Shown: positions 16,798 to 28,291, numbered from the stretch's first letter. The stretch: DNA of 64,000 nt from Roseomonas aeriglobus (GCA_016937575.1 JAFHKN010000002.1:3407001-3471000), one strand, 5' to 3'. A program made the numbers and translations. The notes: generated by a model not told the origin, from the sequence alone.

Positions 16798-18132
16798 TTA
16801 ACGCTGGTTACCAGCCGCTCGCACCCGCCAGATGACGTTGCCCACGTCGTCCGCCACCAGCAGCGCGCCGCTCGCATCGGTGATGACCCCCACCGGGCGG
16901 CCACGCGCGCGGCCTTCGCTGTCGAGAAAGCCGGTCAGCACATCGACCGGCTTGGCTTGGCGGTCGGGGAAGGCGTTGGCGCCGAACGGCACGTAGAGCA
17001 CCTTGTACCCGGCCTTGGGCTCGCGGTTCCACGATCCGTGCTGGCCGACGAAGGCGCCGTTGGCAAAGCGGGGTCCCAGCTTCGCATCGCCGGCGAAGGC
17101 GAGGCCGAGCGAGGCGGTATGCGCCCCCAGCGCGTAATCGCCACGCTTCGAATATTCCTGCAACGCCGGGTTGGCCGGCTCGACCCGCGTGTCGGGATAA
17201 CCGCCCCAATAATACCAGGGCCAGCCGAAGTTATCCCCCAGGTCGACCGCCGCCATATAGTCGGGCGGCACGTCGGAGCCGAGCATGTCGCGTTCGTTCA
17301 CGACCGTCCACAGCCGCTGCGACCGCGGTTCGATGGCCAAGCCGACAGGGTTGCGCAGCCCGGCGGCGTAGAGGCGCTTGTACTTCGTGTCCGGGAACAC
17401 TTGCAGGATGCCGGCGCGGTTCCTTTCCACGTCCATCCCGTTTTCGCCGATGTTCGACGCAGAGCCGACCGAAACGTACAACGTCTTGCCATCGGGCGCC
17501 GCGACCAAGCCACGGGTCCAGTGATTGCCGCCGCCCGGATAGGTGGTGACGACTTCCGGCTTGGCGCTGATCGTCGTCGCGCCCGGCGTGTAGCGCACCC
17601 GGACCAGCGCGTCGGTGTTGGCGACGTACAGCCAGTCGCCGACCAGGGCCATGCCGAACGGCGAATTCAGCCCGGTCATGAAGGCCGTCTTCGTCTCCGC
17701 GACGCCATCGCCGTTCGCGTCGCGCAGCAGCGAGATCCGGTTGGCTGACGGGGTATCGGCACCGGCGCGGCCCATCAGCAGCTTCATCGCCCAGCCGGTG
17801 ATCCCGCCGCCCTCCCGCGGGGGCGAGTTCGTCTCGGCAACCAGTACATCGCCGTTCGGCAGGCGGTACATCCAGCGCGGATGGTCGAGCCCTTGCGCAA
17901 ACGCCGCGACCTGCAGGCCCGCGCCCGGCGTCGGCTTGCCGCCGTTCCAACCGACGACTTCGGCGATGCCGATCGTCGGGAACCATTGTTTGCGCGGATC
18001 GGTGATGTTGGGCCGCACCCCCATCACCGCCTCGACCGGCAGCCGCGCGACGTCGGGCCGCGTCAGATAATAGGCCGCGCCGCCTGCGATGACGAGGAAG
18101 ATGCCGAGCACGATCAGGATGTGTTTGCGCAT
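16798..18132 (-). CDS. membrane-anchored PQQ-dependent sugar dehydrogenase (sorbosone/glucose dehydrogenase-like)
   Basis: A 444-residue beta-propeller protein anchored by one N-terminal membrane helix (ILIVLGIFLVIAGGAAYYL). Propeller repeats are seen as HPRWMYRLPNGDVLVAETNS, GLNSPFGMALVGDWLYVANT, GNHWTRGLVAAPDGKTLYVS and AAGLRNPVGLAIEP, as in the soluble glucose/L-sorbosone dehydrogenase family. WNREPKAGYKVLYVPF and VLTGFLDSEGRARGRPVGV match the C-terminal blades. The start at the ATG at 18132 gives a proper membrane anchor; an ATG 12 codons upstream is also open and neither has a strong ribosome binding site. The substrate is unknown. Confidence 0.88.
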   Translation of the reverse strand: MRKHILIVLGIFLVIAGGAAYYLTRPDVARLPVEAVMGVRPNITDPRKQWFPTIGIAEVVGWNGGKPTPGAGLQVAAFAQGLDHPRWMYRLPNGDVLVAETNSPPREGGGITGWAMKLLMGRAGADTPSANRISLLRDANGDGVAETKTAFMTGLNSPFGMALVGDWLYVANTDALVRVRYTPGATTISAKPEVVTTYPGGGNHWTRGLVAAPDGKTLYVSVGSASNIGENGMDVERNRAGILQVFPDTKYKRLYAAGLRNPVGLAIEPRSQRLWTVVNERDMLGSDVPPDYMAAVDLGDNFGWPWYYWGGYPDTRVEPANPALQEYSKRGDYALGAHTASLGLAFAGDAKLGPRFANGAFVGQHGSWNREPKAGYKVLYVPFGANAFPDRQAKPVDVLTGFLDSEGRARGRPVGVITDASGALLVADDVGNVIWRVRAAGNQR

Positions 18133-18236
18133 GGAGACAAGGGTACGCGGCGAAGCGCGACGGTGCAATCGTCCCTGCCGAACGCGCGGCGATCGGGCAA
18201 AAGTTGCGATACCGCGGTCTATTCGTCAGCCTTCGT

Positions 18237-18263
18237 CACTTTTGGCACTTTTGACACTTTTGA
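18237..18263. repeat. three tandem 9-bp repeats
   Basis: CACTTTTGG, CACTTTTGA and CACTTTTGA in direct succession, in the roughly 450-bp gap between the PQQ dehydrogenase start and the katG terminator. The remainder of 18264-18585 holds CCCCTCCCCT-type palindromes (18419-18440 and 18552-18575, the latter CCCCTCCCC TGAA GGGGAGGGG) and no convincing gene. Confidence 0.6.
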
Positions 18264-18585
18264 CGTGGGCGGACCGCACGGTGCCTGGTCGCGCGTGGGC
18301 AAACTTACGAGGTCAAGGAGCGACGGCGGAAGGCCGATCGGGACCGAAGCAAATGAATTCCAACATTGCAATGGCGACGACGGGTGTTGCTGGGAGGGTG
18401 AGCAACAGTCTCAAGCCCCTCCCCTCCAGGAGTGGCAGGTCAGTCAGGCCCCCGGTCTGACCTAAGCGATTCGGGGCATCGCTTCCCTGCAACTGGGTTG
18501 GGGTGGGGCAGTTCCTCAAGCGAATCGCCAGTGGAGAGGCCCCACCACTAACCCCTCCCCTGAAGGGGAGGGGGGTAAAGACAGC

Positions 18586-18623
18586 AAAACGGCCGCGGGG
18601 GAGGGAGGAGCCCCCGCGGCCGT
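18586..18623 (-). terminator. rho-independent terminator after katG
   Basis: Read on the minus strand, a 13-bp perfect stem (ACGGCCGCGGGGG at 18611-18623 pairing with 18589-18601) has a 9-base loop and ends in a short T run. It lies 25 bases past the katG stop. Confidence 0.85.
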
Positions 18624-18647
18624 CCTGCACTCAACCTCGCCGAAGGG

Positions 18648-20978
<2,331 letters not shown>

Positions 20979-21059
20979 TCAGCTACACGAGGATGACTGA
21001 TCGACAAAATGCGAAATTGCGAAGGCTTTGATCGGGTGAGGCGATGAGGGATTCCGTCT

Positions 21060-21183
21060 GGTCCTCCTCTGCAAGGGAGGTGGCGCGCGTCAGCGCGACG
21101 GAGGGGGTGTCCCGCTATCCGGAGGGGGGGGCGACACCCCTCCGTCATGCTTTGGATGCCACCTCGCCTTGCCGGGGAGGAAT
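21060..21183. repeat. 124-bp nested palindrome (CCTCCCC family)
   Basis: The outer arms (21061-21084 and 21158-21182) are complementary around GAGGTGGC / GCCACCTC and GTCCTCC / GGAGGA, and the inner arms GACGGAGGGGGTGTC (21098-21112) and GACACCCCTCCGTC (21133-21146) are nearly perfect. It occupies the 3' half of the gap between the corC-like stop and katG and resembles the element inside ligD. The upstream part of the gap, 20847-21059, holds no gene. Confidence 0.7.
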
Positions 21184-21191
21184 TTGAGACC

Positions 21192-22103
21192 CTAAGCCTC
21201 GACGCCTTCAGGCACCGGCTTGGGCGGATGCAGCCGCAGTTTCGACACGCGCTTGGCGTCCGATTCGACGACCTCGATCTGCCAGCCGCTGTCGTGCGTC
21301 AGCGTCTCGCCCGCTTCGGGCACATGCCCAGCCAGCACGACCGCGAGGCCACCGATCGTATCGACGTCTTCCTCGACTTCGCCCAGCCGCGGGTCGATCG
21401 CCTCGGCAATGTCCTCCAGCTCGGCGCGCGCATCCGCCTGCCAGGCGCCGCCGCCCAGCGGAACGATCAGCGCCTCGGGCGCCTCGTCATGCTCGTCCTC
21501 GATCTCGCCAACGATCTCCTCGATCAGATCCTCGATCGTGATCAGGCCTTCGGTGCCCGAATATTCGTCGAGGACGATCGCGAGATGCGTCCGGCTGGCG
21601 CGCATCTGCGCGAGCAGGTCGATCGCGCCCATCGATTGCGGCACATAGAGCGGCTGGCGGATCAGGCTCTCGATCGTCGCGGGCCTTTCCGCGCCGGTGG
21701 CCAGGATGGGGAAGACGTCCTTGATGTGGACCATGCCGACGATCGTATCGAGCCGCTGGCGATAGACCGGCAGACGGCTGTGCCCCGCATCGGCGAACAG
21801 CGCGACGAGCGCGTCGAAGCTGGTGCCCTCCTCCACCGCGATGATGTCGGCGCGCGGCACGCCCATGTCGCCGGCGTCGCGCTCACCGAAATGCAGCAGG
21901 TTCTTGAGCATCTGGCGCTCGATCGGTGCCAGGTCGCCGGCGATCGGCCGGGCCTTTTCGTCGTCGTGACGCTCGAGCACGTCCTCGATCTGGTCGCGCA
22001 GCGTTTCGGCGGATTCGTCGCCGAAGATCAGGGTCCTCAGACCCGTCCAGATGCTGCCGTTTTCGGAGTCGCCGTTACCGGCGCGACTTCGGTCCTCTGC
22101 CAT
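21192..22103 (-). CDS. CorC/HlyC-type CBS-domain protein
   Basis: A 303-residue cytoplasmic protein with two CBS domains (MGVPRADIIAVEEGTSFDAL and VPQSMGAIDLLAQMRASRTH) followed by the CorC/HlyC C-terminal domain (EEDVDTIGGLAVVLAGHVPE). Between them VLDEYSGTEGLITIEDLIEE is the classic CorC motif. It lacks the N-terminal CNNM membrane domain. Such proteins are linked to Mg2+/Co2+ efflux and, in this operon position, to ribosome and envelope maintenance. It follows ybeY by 10 bp, completing the phoH-ybeY-corC order. Confidence 0.92.
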   Translation of the reverse strand: MAEDRSRAGNGDSENGSIWTGLRTLIFGDESAETLRDQIEDVLERHDDEKARPIAGDLAPIERQMLKNLLHFGERDAGDMGVPRADIIAVEEGTSFDALVALFADAGHSRLPVYRQRLDTIVGMVHIKDVFPILATGAERPATIESLIRQPLYVPQSMGAIDLLAQMRASRTHLAIVLDEYSGTEGLITIEDLIEEIVGEIEDEHDEAPEALIVPLGGGAWQADARAELEDIAEAIDPRLGEVEEDVDTIGGLAVVLAGHVPEAGETLTHDSGWQIEVVESDAKRVSKLRLHPPKPVPEGVEA

Positions 22104-22113
22104 TGGAAATGCG

Positions 22114-22626
22114 TCAATCCTCGCGGATCAGATAGGGATCGGCGATGCCGAGACCGGAGAGCACGTCGCGCTCCAGCCCCTCCATCACCTCGGCTTCCGC
22201 ATCGGTGCCGTGGTCGTGGCCTAGCAGATGCAGGGTGCCGTGGACAATCAAATGGGTGGCGTGATCGTCGACCGACACCCCCTTTTCCGCCGCCTCGGCC
22301 GCGCAAACGCCGTGGGCGAGGACGATGTCGCCGAGCAACACTTCGCCGTCGTCCGAGCCTTGGGTGACCGTATCGAGCAGGTCGGGCTGGACCATCGGGA
22401 AGGAGAGCACGTTGGTCGGCTTGTCCTTTTCGCGATATTGGCGGTTGAGCGTGTGAACCTCGTCGTCGCTGGTCAGCCGGACGGCGATCTCGATCTGCAC
22501 CGGATGCGCCAGCCAGTCGCGCTGCGGTGTCGCCCGAATCGCGGCGGTGGCGGCGCGGGTGGCGAGCGCCTCCCAATCGGTCGCATCGGGCCAGGGGTCT
22601 TCGCGGAGGACGGCGATATCGATCAT
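22114..22626 (-). CDS. ybeY: endoribonuclease YbeY
   Basis: Metal-dependent RNase needed for 16S rRNA 3'-end maturation and ribosome quality control. The 170-residue protein carries the zinc motif H-x3-H-x5-H in HLIVHGTLHLLGHDH. Other conserved parts are NRQYREKDKPTNVLSFP and LLGDIVLA. Its ATG overlaps the TGA of vapC by four bases (ATGA), so translation is probably coupled to the toxin gene instead of to phoH as in the usual operon. Confidence 0.95.
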   Translation of the reverse strand: MIDIAVLREDPWPDATDWEALATRAATAAIRATPQRDWLAHPVQIEIAVRLTSDDEVHTLNRQYREKDKPTNVLSFPMVQPDLLDTVTQGSDDGEVLLGDIVLAHGVCAAEAAEKGVSVDDHATHLIVHGTLHLLGHDHGTDAEAEVMEGLERDVLSGLGIADPYLIRED

Positions 22627-23018
22627 GCGAGGTCCGTTTTCGAGAAATCATCGCCCTTGTAGAGCAACGTCGCACCGTTGGTCTTGGCGCAGGCGTAGGC
22701 GAAGCAATCGCCCATGTTCAGATTGGCAGGGTGCCGGCCCTTGCCGTACCGCTCGTATGCGTCGATCGCGATCCGCATCTCATCCGTCCCAATGGAAACC
22801 GTCCGAACGTTGGCAGCGGTCACGAGATCCTGAATCCGTCTGGAAGCCAATCCCATGTCTTCAGATCGGCGCTTCGCGACCGCGACCGTCGCTTCCCAAC
22901 CCGCGACCGGCGACATCACCGGGTCCTCGAAAGAGGCCAAGCGCGCGGCTTGACCGAGCGCGTCCTCTTCATCGTTGAGAATTGCGACAATCACTGATGC
23001 GTCGACGAATACCGTCAT
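22623..23018 (-). CDS. vapC: VapC-family PIN-domain toxin
   Basis: Predicted PIN-domain ribonuclease, 131 residues. The acidic active-site set is visible: Asp6 in MTVFVDASVIVAIL, the Glu of AGWEATVAVAKRR, the Asp of NMGDCFAYACAK and the Asp of LLYKGDDFSKTD. The GKGRHPANLNMGD stretch is typical of VapC. Its start overlaps the vapB stop by four bases, and its own stop overlaps ybeY. The catalytic residues appear intact, so it should be active when unneutralised. Confidence 0.93.
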   Translation of the reverse strand: MTVFVDASVIVAILNDEEDALGQAARLASFEDPVMSPVAGWEATVAVAKRRSEDMGLASRRIQDLVTAANVRTVSIGTDEMRIAIDAYERYGKGRHPANLNMGDCFAYACAKTNGATLLYKGDDFSKTDLA

Positions 23019-23290
23019 CGCTTGGACGCATCTTCGACGTCTTCCTCACCCGAGAGCCAGTCGAAGAATGCCTTGTCCGCAGTGAAGCCGTCCGATGGCG
23101 GCAGTGGATTCCGCTGGTGATACGCCTTCACCCAAGCAACTAGGTCAGGTTTATGCGTTTCCGGCGCAAACGTCGCCTTCTTCTCGCGCAATGCGGTTCG
23201 CACCGCTTCTGTCTTGGTCGTGCCCATCCGACGCGCGACTTCCGCCGCCAGCGCTGCCGTCTCCTCGTCCTTGATGTACAGCGATGCCAT
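23015..23290 (-). CDS. vapB: VapB-family antitoxin
   Basis: A 91-residue protein starting MASLYIKDEETAALAAEVAR followed by RMGTTKTEAVRTALREK, a ribbon-helix-helix-type DNA-binding start of the VapB/'PSK transcription factor' group, then an acidic, Trp-containing C-terminus (DWLSGEEDVEDASKR) that would bind VapC. The ATG at 23290 has GGAG 9-10 bases upstream; a GTG three codons earlier is less likely. It lies 48 bp downstream of phoH, separating it from ybeY. Confidence 0.87.
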   Translation of the reverse strand: MASLYIKDEETAALAAEVARRMGTTKTEAVRTALREKKATFAPETHKPDLVAWVKAYHQRNPLPPSDGFTADKAFFDWLSGEEDVEDASKR

Positions 23291-23338
23291 TACCCGCACT
23301 CCGTCAGGAGCGGGATATACTGCGGGATATCCCCGGCT

Positions 23339-24340
23339 TCAACCGTCCTGCCCCTCATAGGCTTCGACGATCCGGCCGACGATCGGGTGGCGGACGACGT
23401 CGGCGGCCGAGAAGCGGGTGACGGCGATGCCCTCGACGCCCTCCAGTCGTGCGACAGCGTCGGCCAGACCGGAGCCGGCGACACCGCCGGGCAGGTCGAC
23501 CTGCTTCGGGTCGCCGCACACCACCATGCGGCTGCCTTCGCCGAAGCGGGTCAGGAACATCTTCATCTGCGCAGGCGTGGTGTTCTGTGCCTCGTCGAGG
23601 ATGATGAAGGCATCCGCCAGCGTGCGGCCGCGCATGAAGGCGATCGGGGCGATCTCGATCTCGCCGCTGGCGATGCGCCGCTCGACCTGTTCGGCGGGCA
23701 GGCAATCGTGGAGCGCGTCGTACAGCGGGCGGAGATAGGGATCGACCTTCTCCTTCATGTCGCCCGGCAGGAAGCCCAGCTTCTCCCCCGCCTCCACCGC
23801 GGGACGCGACAGGATCAGGCGCTGGATGCTGCCGGTGATGAGCTGCGATACGGCCTGGGCCACCGCAAGATAGGTCTTGCCGGTGCCCGCGGGGCCAAGC
23901 GCGAAGATGATGTCGTGGCCGACCAGATCGCGCATATAATGCGTCTGGGCGATCGTCCGCGGCACGATCGTCTTCTTGCGCGTCCGGATCATGATCGGCG
24001 GGATGCCGTGGCCACGCTCGGTCGAAATGATGCCGTCGAGCACCGGCTGCGCGGCGAGCGCGATCACGGCGTCGACCATGCCGGGGTCGATGTCCTGGCC
24101 CTGGAGGATACGGGTGTGGAGGCCGTTCAGCACGTCGCGCGCCAGCGCCACCTGCTCCGCCGTTCCCTCCACCTGCACGCGGTTGCCGCGCGCGGTGATG
24201 TAGACCCCCAGCCGATTCTCCAGCGCGACCAGATTGGTGTCGAACTCCCCGAACAGCTGCGGCAGCAGCTCCGGACGGTCGAAGACCACTTCGGTACGGC
24301 TGCGCTCGCCGGACTGGGCGGGAACGGGCTTTCGGCTCAT
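23339..24340 (-). CDS. PhoH-like ATPase (PhoH family)
   Basis: Cytoplasmic P-loop NTPase, 333 residues, of the PhoH/YbeZ family that works with YbeY in rRNA processing. Walker A is ALGPAGTGKTYLAVAQAV, Walker B is ADAFIILDEAQNTTPAQMKM, and RMVVCGDPKQVDLPGG and the C-terminal RHPIVGRIVEAYE follow. A short KH-like N-terminal part (RLGVYITARGNRVQVEG) is present. AAGGAG lies 5 bases before the ATG at 24340, which fixes the start against an upstream in-frame ATG. Head of the phoH-vapB-vapC-ybeY-corC run. Confidence 0.93.
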   Translation of the reverse strand: MSRKPVPAQSGERSRTEVVFDRPELLPQLFGEFDTNLVALENRLGVYITARGNRVQVEGTAEQVALARDVLNGLHTRILQGQDIDPGMVDAVIALAAQPVLDGIISTERGHGIPPIMIRTRKKTIVPRTIAQTHYMRDLVGHDIIFALGPAGTGKTYLAVAQAVSQLITGSIQRLILSRPAVEAGEKLGFLPGDMKEKVDPYLRPLYDALHDCLPAEQVERRIASGEIEIAPIAFMRGRTLADAFIILDEAQNTTPAQMKMFLTRFGEGSRMVVCGDPKQVDLPGGVAGSGLADAVARLEGVEGIAVTRFSAADVVRHPIVGRIVEAYEGQDG

Positions 24341-24513
24341 CGGGCTCCTTGGGGTCGCGTCACGGGTCTGGGAAGTGTGGCAGAGGCCGCCTGAAAGACA
24401 ACGGCATTTGTGTGACGCCGCCGATTTGGGGAGTGCGTGGCGGCGGCGCAACAGGCGCGGTGGAACCGCAGGGCGACGTCGTCCGCTTGGGGCTGCGAAA
24501 AGGAGAGCCCTCT

Positions 24514-24948
24514 ATGCCCAAATATCTGACCGACCTCGCCGAAATCATGCGCGATATCGACTTCACGATGCTGTCGACCAAGACCGCCGACGGCGGCATT
24601 GCCGCCCGCCCGATGAGCAACAACCGCGACGTGGATTACGACGGCGACAGCTTCTTCTTCGCGCTCGACAGCACGCATACGGTGAAGGAAATCCAGGCCG
24701 ATCCGAACGTCGGACTGACGCTCCACGGTAACAAGGGGCTGCTCGGCAAGCCGCCGGTCTTCATCGCCGCAGAGGGCAAGGCCGAGATCATCCGCGACAA
24801 GGCCGCGTTCGAGGCGCACTGGGTGAAGGATCTCGAGCGCTGGTTCGAACAGGGCACCGACACGCCCGGCCTGGTGCTGATCAAGGTCCACGCCGACCGC
24901 ATCCATTATTGGGACGGCGAGGATCAGGGCGAGATCACATTCGCCTGA
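24514..24948 (+). CDS. pyridoxamine 5'-phosphate oxidase-fold general stress protein
   Basis: A 144-residue split-barrel flavoprotein of the 'general stress protein 26' type: IMRDIDFTMLSTKTADGGIA, ARPMSNNRDVDYDGDSFFFA, then EIQADPNVGLTLHGNKGLLG and HADRIHYWDGEDQG. Members bind flavin or cobalamin-like ligands, and their reaction is not settled. AAAGGAGAG lies 6 bases before the ATG at 24514. It is convergent with the EamA gene, overlapping it by 14 bases. It is distinct in sequence from the other PNPOx-fold protein at 12288. Confidence 0.88.
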   Translation: MPKYLTDLAEIMRDIDFTMLSTKTADGGIAARPMSNNRDVDYDGDSFFFALDSTHTVKEIQADPNVGLTLHGNKGLLGKPPVFIAAEGKAEIIRDKAAFEAHWVKDLERWFEQGTDTPGLVLIKVHADRIHYWDGEDQGEITFA

Positions 24949-25861
24949 CCGCCCGCGCGCCGAGCAGACCGATCGCCAGCCCGACCAGGATCAGCGCCAT
25001 GCCGATGGCGTGATAGCCGTGGAGCGTTTCGCCCAGCAGCGCCGCTGCCAGGAGCGCGCCGAATAGCGGCATCAGGTTGATCGTCTGCCCGGCGCGCCCC
25101 GCCCCCAGTGCCGCGACGCCGGCGCCGAACAACAGGTAGGAGAGCAGCGAGGGGAAGACGGCGACGTAGCCGACCACGGCGATCGTGGTCGGGGTCCAGT
25201 GCAGCCGTGCGCCGCCCGCCAGCTCGGCGACCGACAAGGGGAGCAAGGCGACGAGCCCCGCCATGAAGGTCGCCGCCAGGAATGCGAGCGGATGCGCATC
25301 GGGCTTGGTACGCAACAGGCTGGTGTACAGCGCCCAGACCACCACCGAGACGAGAATGATCGCATCGCCGCGGCCGAGCACGAAGCCGACCAACAGTGCT
25401 GGATCACCGCGGAATACGATCACCGCGACGCCGACCGTCGAGACGGCGACGCCTGCGACGGCGCTCCACCCCGGGCGGATGCCGAAGATCAGTCGGTCGC
25501 AGACCAGGACGAGGGTCGGGATCAGCGCCTGGAGCAACAGCCCGTTGCTCGCCGTCGTGTAATGCAGCCCGAAATAATAGAGCGCGTTGAATGCAGCGAC
25601 GCCCAGGAGCCCGATCACGACCACCCGTGGCCAGGCGGCGATCAGCACCGCACGGTCGCGCACCAGATGTCCCCAGGCGAAGGGGAGCAGTAGCGCGAGT
25701 GCGCCCACCCAGCGCATCAGGCTGAGCGTCGCTGGCGGGATATCGTCACGGACCAGCCGTCCGGCTATCGCATTGCCCGCCCAGAACAGCATCGCCGCCG
25801 CCAGCATGGCGTACGGCCGCAGGGTGCGGCGGTCGGTCACGCGCCCAGCGTCAGGCGGCAA
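24935..25861 (-). CDS. EamA-family (drug/metabolite) transporter
   Basis: Inner-membrane permease of 308 residues with about ten hydrophobic helices in two EamA repeats: the first around [20 protein letters not shown] and the second around [20 protein letters not shown]. The substrate is not predictable. Its start overlaps the end of miaB by 11 bases on the same strand, so it is probably read through from miaB. The 3' end overlaps the convergent stress-protein gene. Confidence 0.9.
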   Translation of the reverse strand: MPPDAGRVTDRRTLRPYAMLAAAMLFWAGNAIAGRLVRDDIPPATLSLMRWVGALALLLPFAWGHLVRDRAVLIAAWPRVVVIGLLGVAAFNALYYFGLHYTTASNGLLLQALIPTLVLVCDRLIFGIRPGWSAVAGVAVSTVGVAVIVFRGDPALLVGFVLGRGDAIILVSVVVWALYTSLLRTKPDAHPLAFLAATFMAGLVALLPLSVAELAGGARLHWTPTTIAVVGYVAVFPSLLSYLLFGAGVAALGAGRAGQTINLMPLFGALLAAALLGETLHGYHAIGMALILVGLAIGLLGARAVRRM

Positions 25862-27152
25862 GCGCGAGCACCGGCACGCCGGTCAGCGACACCGGCCCCG
25901 CCGCGGTGATCTCGACATCGAGCAGGGTGCCGATCGGGGGACCGTTCTCGACCACCACCGATTGCAGCCATGGCGATTTTCCGATCATCTGCCCCGGCTT
26001 GCGGCCCGGTCGTTCGATCAGGATCGTGCACCGCCGACCGACCGTCGCGGCGTTGAACGCCGCCTGATCGCGGCCGAGCGCGTCCTGCAGGCGCGCGAGG
26101 CGATCGACCATCACCTCCGGCGCGATCTGATCGGGCAGGTCCGCGGCGGGCGTACCGGGGCGCGGGCTGTACTTGAAGCTGAACGCCATCGCGTGGCGCA
26201 CCTCGGCAACCAGGCTCAGTGTATCAGCGAACTCGGCTTCGGTCTCGCCGGGAAAGCCGACGATGAAGTCGCCCGACAGCGCGATATCGGGCCGCGCGAC
26301 GCGGACGTTGTCCAGGATGCGCAGGTAGCTGTCGCGCGTGTGGCTGCGGTTCATCGCCTTGAGGATGCGGTCGTTGCCCGACTGCACCGGCAGATGGAGG
26401 AACGGCATCAGCGATTCGACGTCGCGGTGGGCGTCGATCAGCCCCTGCGTCATGTCGTTGGGATGGCTGGTCGTGTAGCGGATGCGCGCCAGGCCGGGGA
26501 TGCGGTCGAGCGTGCGGATCAGGCTGCCCAGATCCTCGCCGTCCGAGCCCCACGCATTCACATTCTGCCCGAGCAGCGTGATTTCCTTGGCGCCGGCGTC
26601 GACCAGCGCCCTGGCTTCGTCGACGATCGCCGCGAACGGCCGGCTGATTTCGGCGCCGCGGGTATAGGGCACCACGCAATAGGTGCAGAATTTGTCGCAG
26701 CCTTCCTGCACGGTCAGGAACGCCGAGGGGCCGACGCGGCGGCGGGCGGGGAGCGCCCCGAACTTGCTGAGCGCAGGCATGTCGGTGTCGATCGTCGCAG
26801 CGCCCTTGGCCGCATCGGCGACCAGCTGCGGCAGATTGTGGTAGGCTTGCGGGCCGACGACGACGTCGACCTTCGCGCGGCGGACGATCTCCGCGCCTTC
26901 GGCCTGCGCGACGCAGCCGGCGACGGCGATCATCTGATTCGGGCGGTCCTTCTTCATCCGGCCGATGTCGGAATAGACCTTCTCGGTCGCCTTCTCGCGG
27001 ATGTGACACGTGTTGAGCACGACCAGGTCGGCGTCCTCGCCGGTCGCGGCGGTATAGCCCGCCGCCGCCATCGCCTCGGCCATCCGCTCGCCGTCGTAGA
27101 CGTTCATCTGGCAGCCGAAGGATTTGACGTGAAAGGTTTTTGGCACGGTCAT
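25851..27152 (-). CDS. miaB: tRNA-2-methylthio-N6-dimethylallyladenosine synthase MiaB
   Basis: Radical-SAM methylthiotransferase that modifies A37 of tRNAs reading UNN codons, 433 residues. The N-terminal MTTase domain holds its cysteines in FGCQMN, NTCHIRE and AGCVAQAEG; the radical-SAM cluster is [18 protein letters not shown]; a TRAM domain ends the protein. The start [15 protein letters not shown] at 27152 is the family start; the longer upstream frame is repeat DNA. It is followed by an overlapping EamA gene, and upstream lies a 221-bp inverted repeat separating it from the acyltransferase gene. Confidence 0.96.
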   Translation of the reverse strand: MTVPKTFHVKSFGCQMNVYDGERMAEAMAAAGYTAATGEDADLVVLNTCHIREKATEKVYSDIGRMKKDRPNQMIAVAGCVAQAEGAEIVRRAKVDVVVGPQAYHNLPQLVADAAKGAATIDTDMPALSKFGALPARRRVGPSAFLTVQEGCDKFCTYCVVPYTRGAEISRPFAAIVDEARALVDAGAKEITLLGQNVNAWGSDGEDLGSLIRTLDRIPGLARIRYTTSHPNDMTQGLIDAHRDVESLMPFLHLPVQSGNDRILKAMNRSHTRDSYLRILDNVRVARPDIALSGDFIVGFPGETEAEFADTLSLVAEVRHAMAFSFKYSPRPGTPAADLPDQIAPEVMVDRLARLQDALGRDQAAFNAATVGRRCTILIERPGRKPGQMIGKSPWLQSVVVENGPPIGTLLDVEITAAGPVSLTGVPVLALAA

Positions 27153-27204
27153 GATGTGGCGCCTGTAGCGGTTTTGACAGGAGGCGGGAAGAAGAAGGGT
27201 TTTG

Positions 27205-27425
27205 TCACGCGAAGGCGCGAAGGCGCGAAGATTTTGGTTCACGCGGAGGCGCGGAGACGCGGAGGTGTCCCGCCCGCTGCGCCAGCAGCCTGTTATTAAG
27301 TCGAGCATCCGGGCGGCGCAGTTTGGGTTAAGAGAAGCACGCTGCCGCGCGCGATACACCTCTGCGCCTCGGCGCCTCCGCGTGAAATCACATCTTCTTC
27401 TTAGCGCCTTCGCGCCTTTGCGTGA
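27205..27425. repeat. 221-bp nested inverted repeat (CGCGAAGGC/CGCGGAGGC)
   Basis: Two arm pairs face each other. The inner arms, 27238-27268 and 27356-27386, match at 28 of 31 positions when one is reverse-complemented; the outer arms, 27205-27230 and 27400-27425, match at about 24 of 26. Each arm is itself a tandem run of GCGAAGGC or GCGGAGGC units. It fills the gap between plsC (whose stop it touches) and miaB. Confidence 0.85.
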
Positions 27426-27426
27426 A

Positions 27427-28182
27427 TCAAACCTTCTTCTGAACCATCCGCGCCCGCGCCTCCGCCGCCACCGCCTTGCGGCCGGGATAGTCCGCCGGGT
27501 CGAACGAATCGAGAAAGGTCAGCGTCGCGGTGAAGGCGCCGCGCCGCGACAGGATGCGGCGGGCGTTGACCGCGCCGGGTTCGTCGCCCAGCCACGCCAG
27601 ATCGGCCATCGCCGGGCCGTAATCGATCAGCACCGGCTGGACCAGGACGCCGGGCGGCGGAGGGTCGAGCACGGCGAGCAGCGCGGGCTTGAAGGGGAGC
27701 AGCGTCGTGCCGTCGCCGGTCGTGCCTTCGGCGAAGATCGTGATCGACCACACTTCCGCCAGTGCATCGCGCAGCTGGGCGATCTGGTCGGCGACGCCCA
27801 TCCGCGCGGTGCGATCGACGAACAGCGTGCGATTGAGGCCGCAGAGCCAGCCGATCACCGGCACGTTCGCCAGGTCCGACTTGGCAACGAACGCGGTCCC
27901 GTTGCGCCCGGCGAGCAGCGGGATGTCGAGCCAGCTCAAGTGATTCGACAGGAAGACGACGTCGCGTTTGAGGGAACGACCGATCGTGCGGCGGCGGGCG
28001 CCGATGATCCATGCGACCGCTGCGAGGAAATACATCGGCCAGGGCGAGGAAAGGCGGAACAGCCGCCACAGGCCGTGGAACGGGAGCGCAAGGATCAGCG
28101 CAAGGGCGATGCCGGTCAGGCGGACGGCGAATCGGAGGTTCGCGGCAAGGGAGTAGCGGGGATGAAAGGCGGCGGCGGTCAC
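27427..28182 (-). CDS. 1-acyl-sn-glycerol-3-phosphate acyltransferase (PlsC family)
   Basis: Transfers an acyl chain to lysophosphatidic acid or a related lysolipid at the inner membrane. The 251-residue protein has an N-terminal hydrophobic segment ([20 protein letters not shown]), the catalytic NHxxxxD motif in [15 protein letters not shown], and the phosphate-binding motif [15 protein letters not shown]. Further motifs [18 protein letters not shown] and [11 protein letters not shown] agree with the family. It lies between fur (136 bp upstream, separated by a 94-bp palindrome) and miaB on the same strand. Head-group specificity is unknown. Confidence 0.92.
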   Translation of the reverse strand: MTAAAFHPRYSLAANLRFAVRLTGIALALILALPFHGLWRLFRLSSPWPMYFLAAVAWIIGARRRTIGRSLKRDVVFLSNHLSWLDIPLLAGRNGTAFVAKSDLANVPVIGWLCGLNRTLFVDRTARMGVADQIAQLRDALAEVWSITIFAEGTTGDGTTLLPFKPALLAVLDPPPPGVLVQPVLIDYGPAMADLAWLGDEPGAVNARRILSRRGAFTATLTFLDSFDPADYPGRKAVAAEARARMVQKKV

Positions 28183-28197
28183 CTGTTCCCCTCCACC

Positions 28198-28291
28198 GTC
28201 ATCCCCGCGGAGGCGGGGATCAATTCTGGCTGACGTTTCGGCTTTATGACCATGTTCGGCGCCAATTTATTCCCGCCTTCGCGGGAATGAC
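28198..28291. repeat. 94-bp palindromic element, copy 1 (GTCATCCCCGC family)
   Basis: Begins GTCATCCCCGCGGAGGCGGG and ends in the near-complement CCCGCCTTCGCGGGAATGAC, with the inner pair AATTCTGGC / GCCAATTTA. It lies between plsC and fur. Other copies: 30547, 34263, 35111, 56200. Confidence 0.85.

Noticed and set aside
15283..17748. An 821-codon open frame spanning the GMC and PQQ dehydrogenase genes
   Set aside because: Crosses two genes with strong motifs on the minus strand, and lacks a family match or coherent fold.
18237..18263. CRISPR-like direct repeats
   Set aside because: The 9-bp units are directly adjacent with no spacers and no cas genes are in the window.
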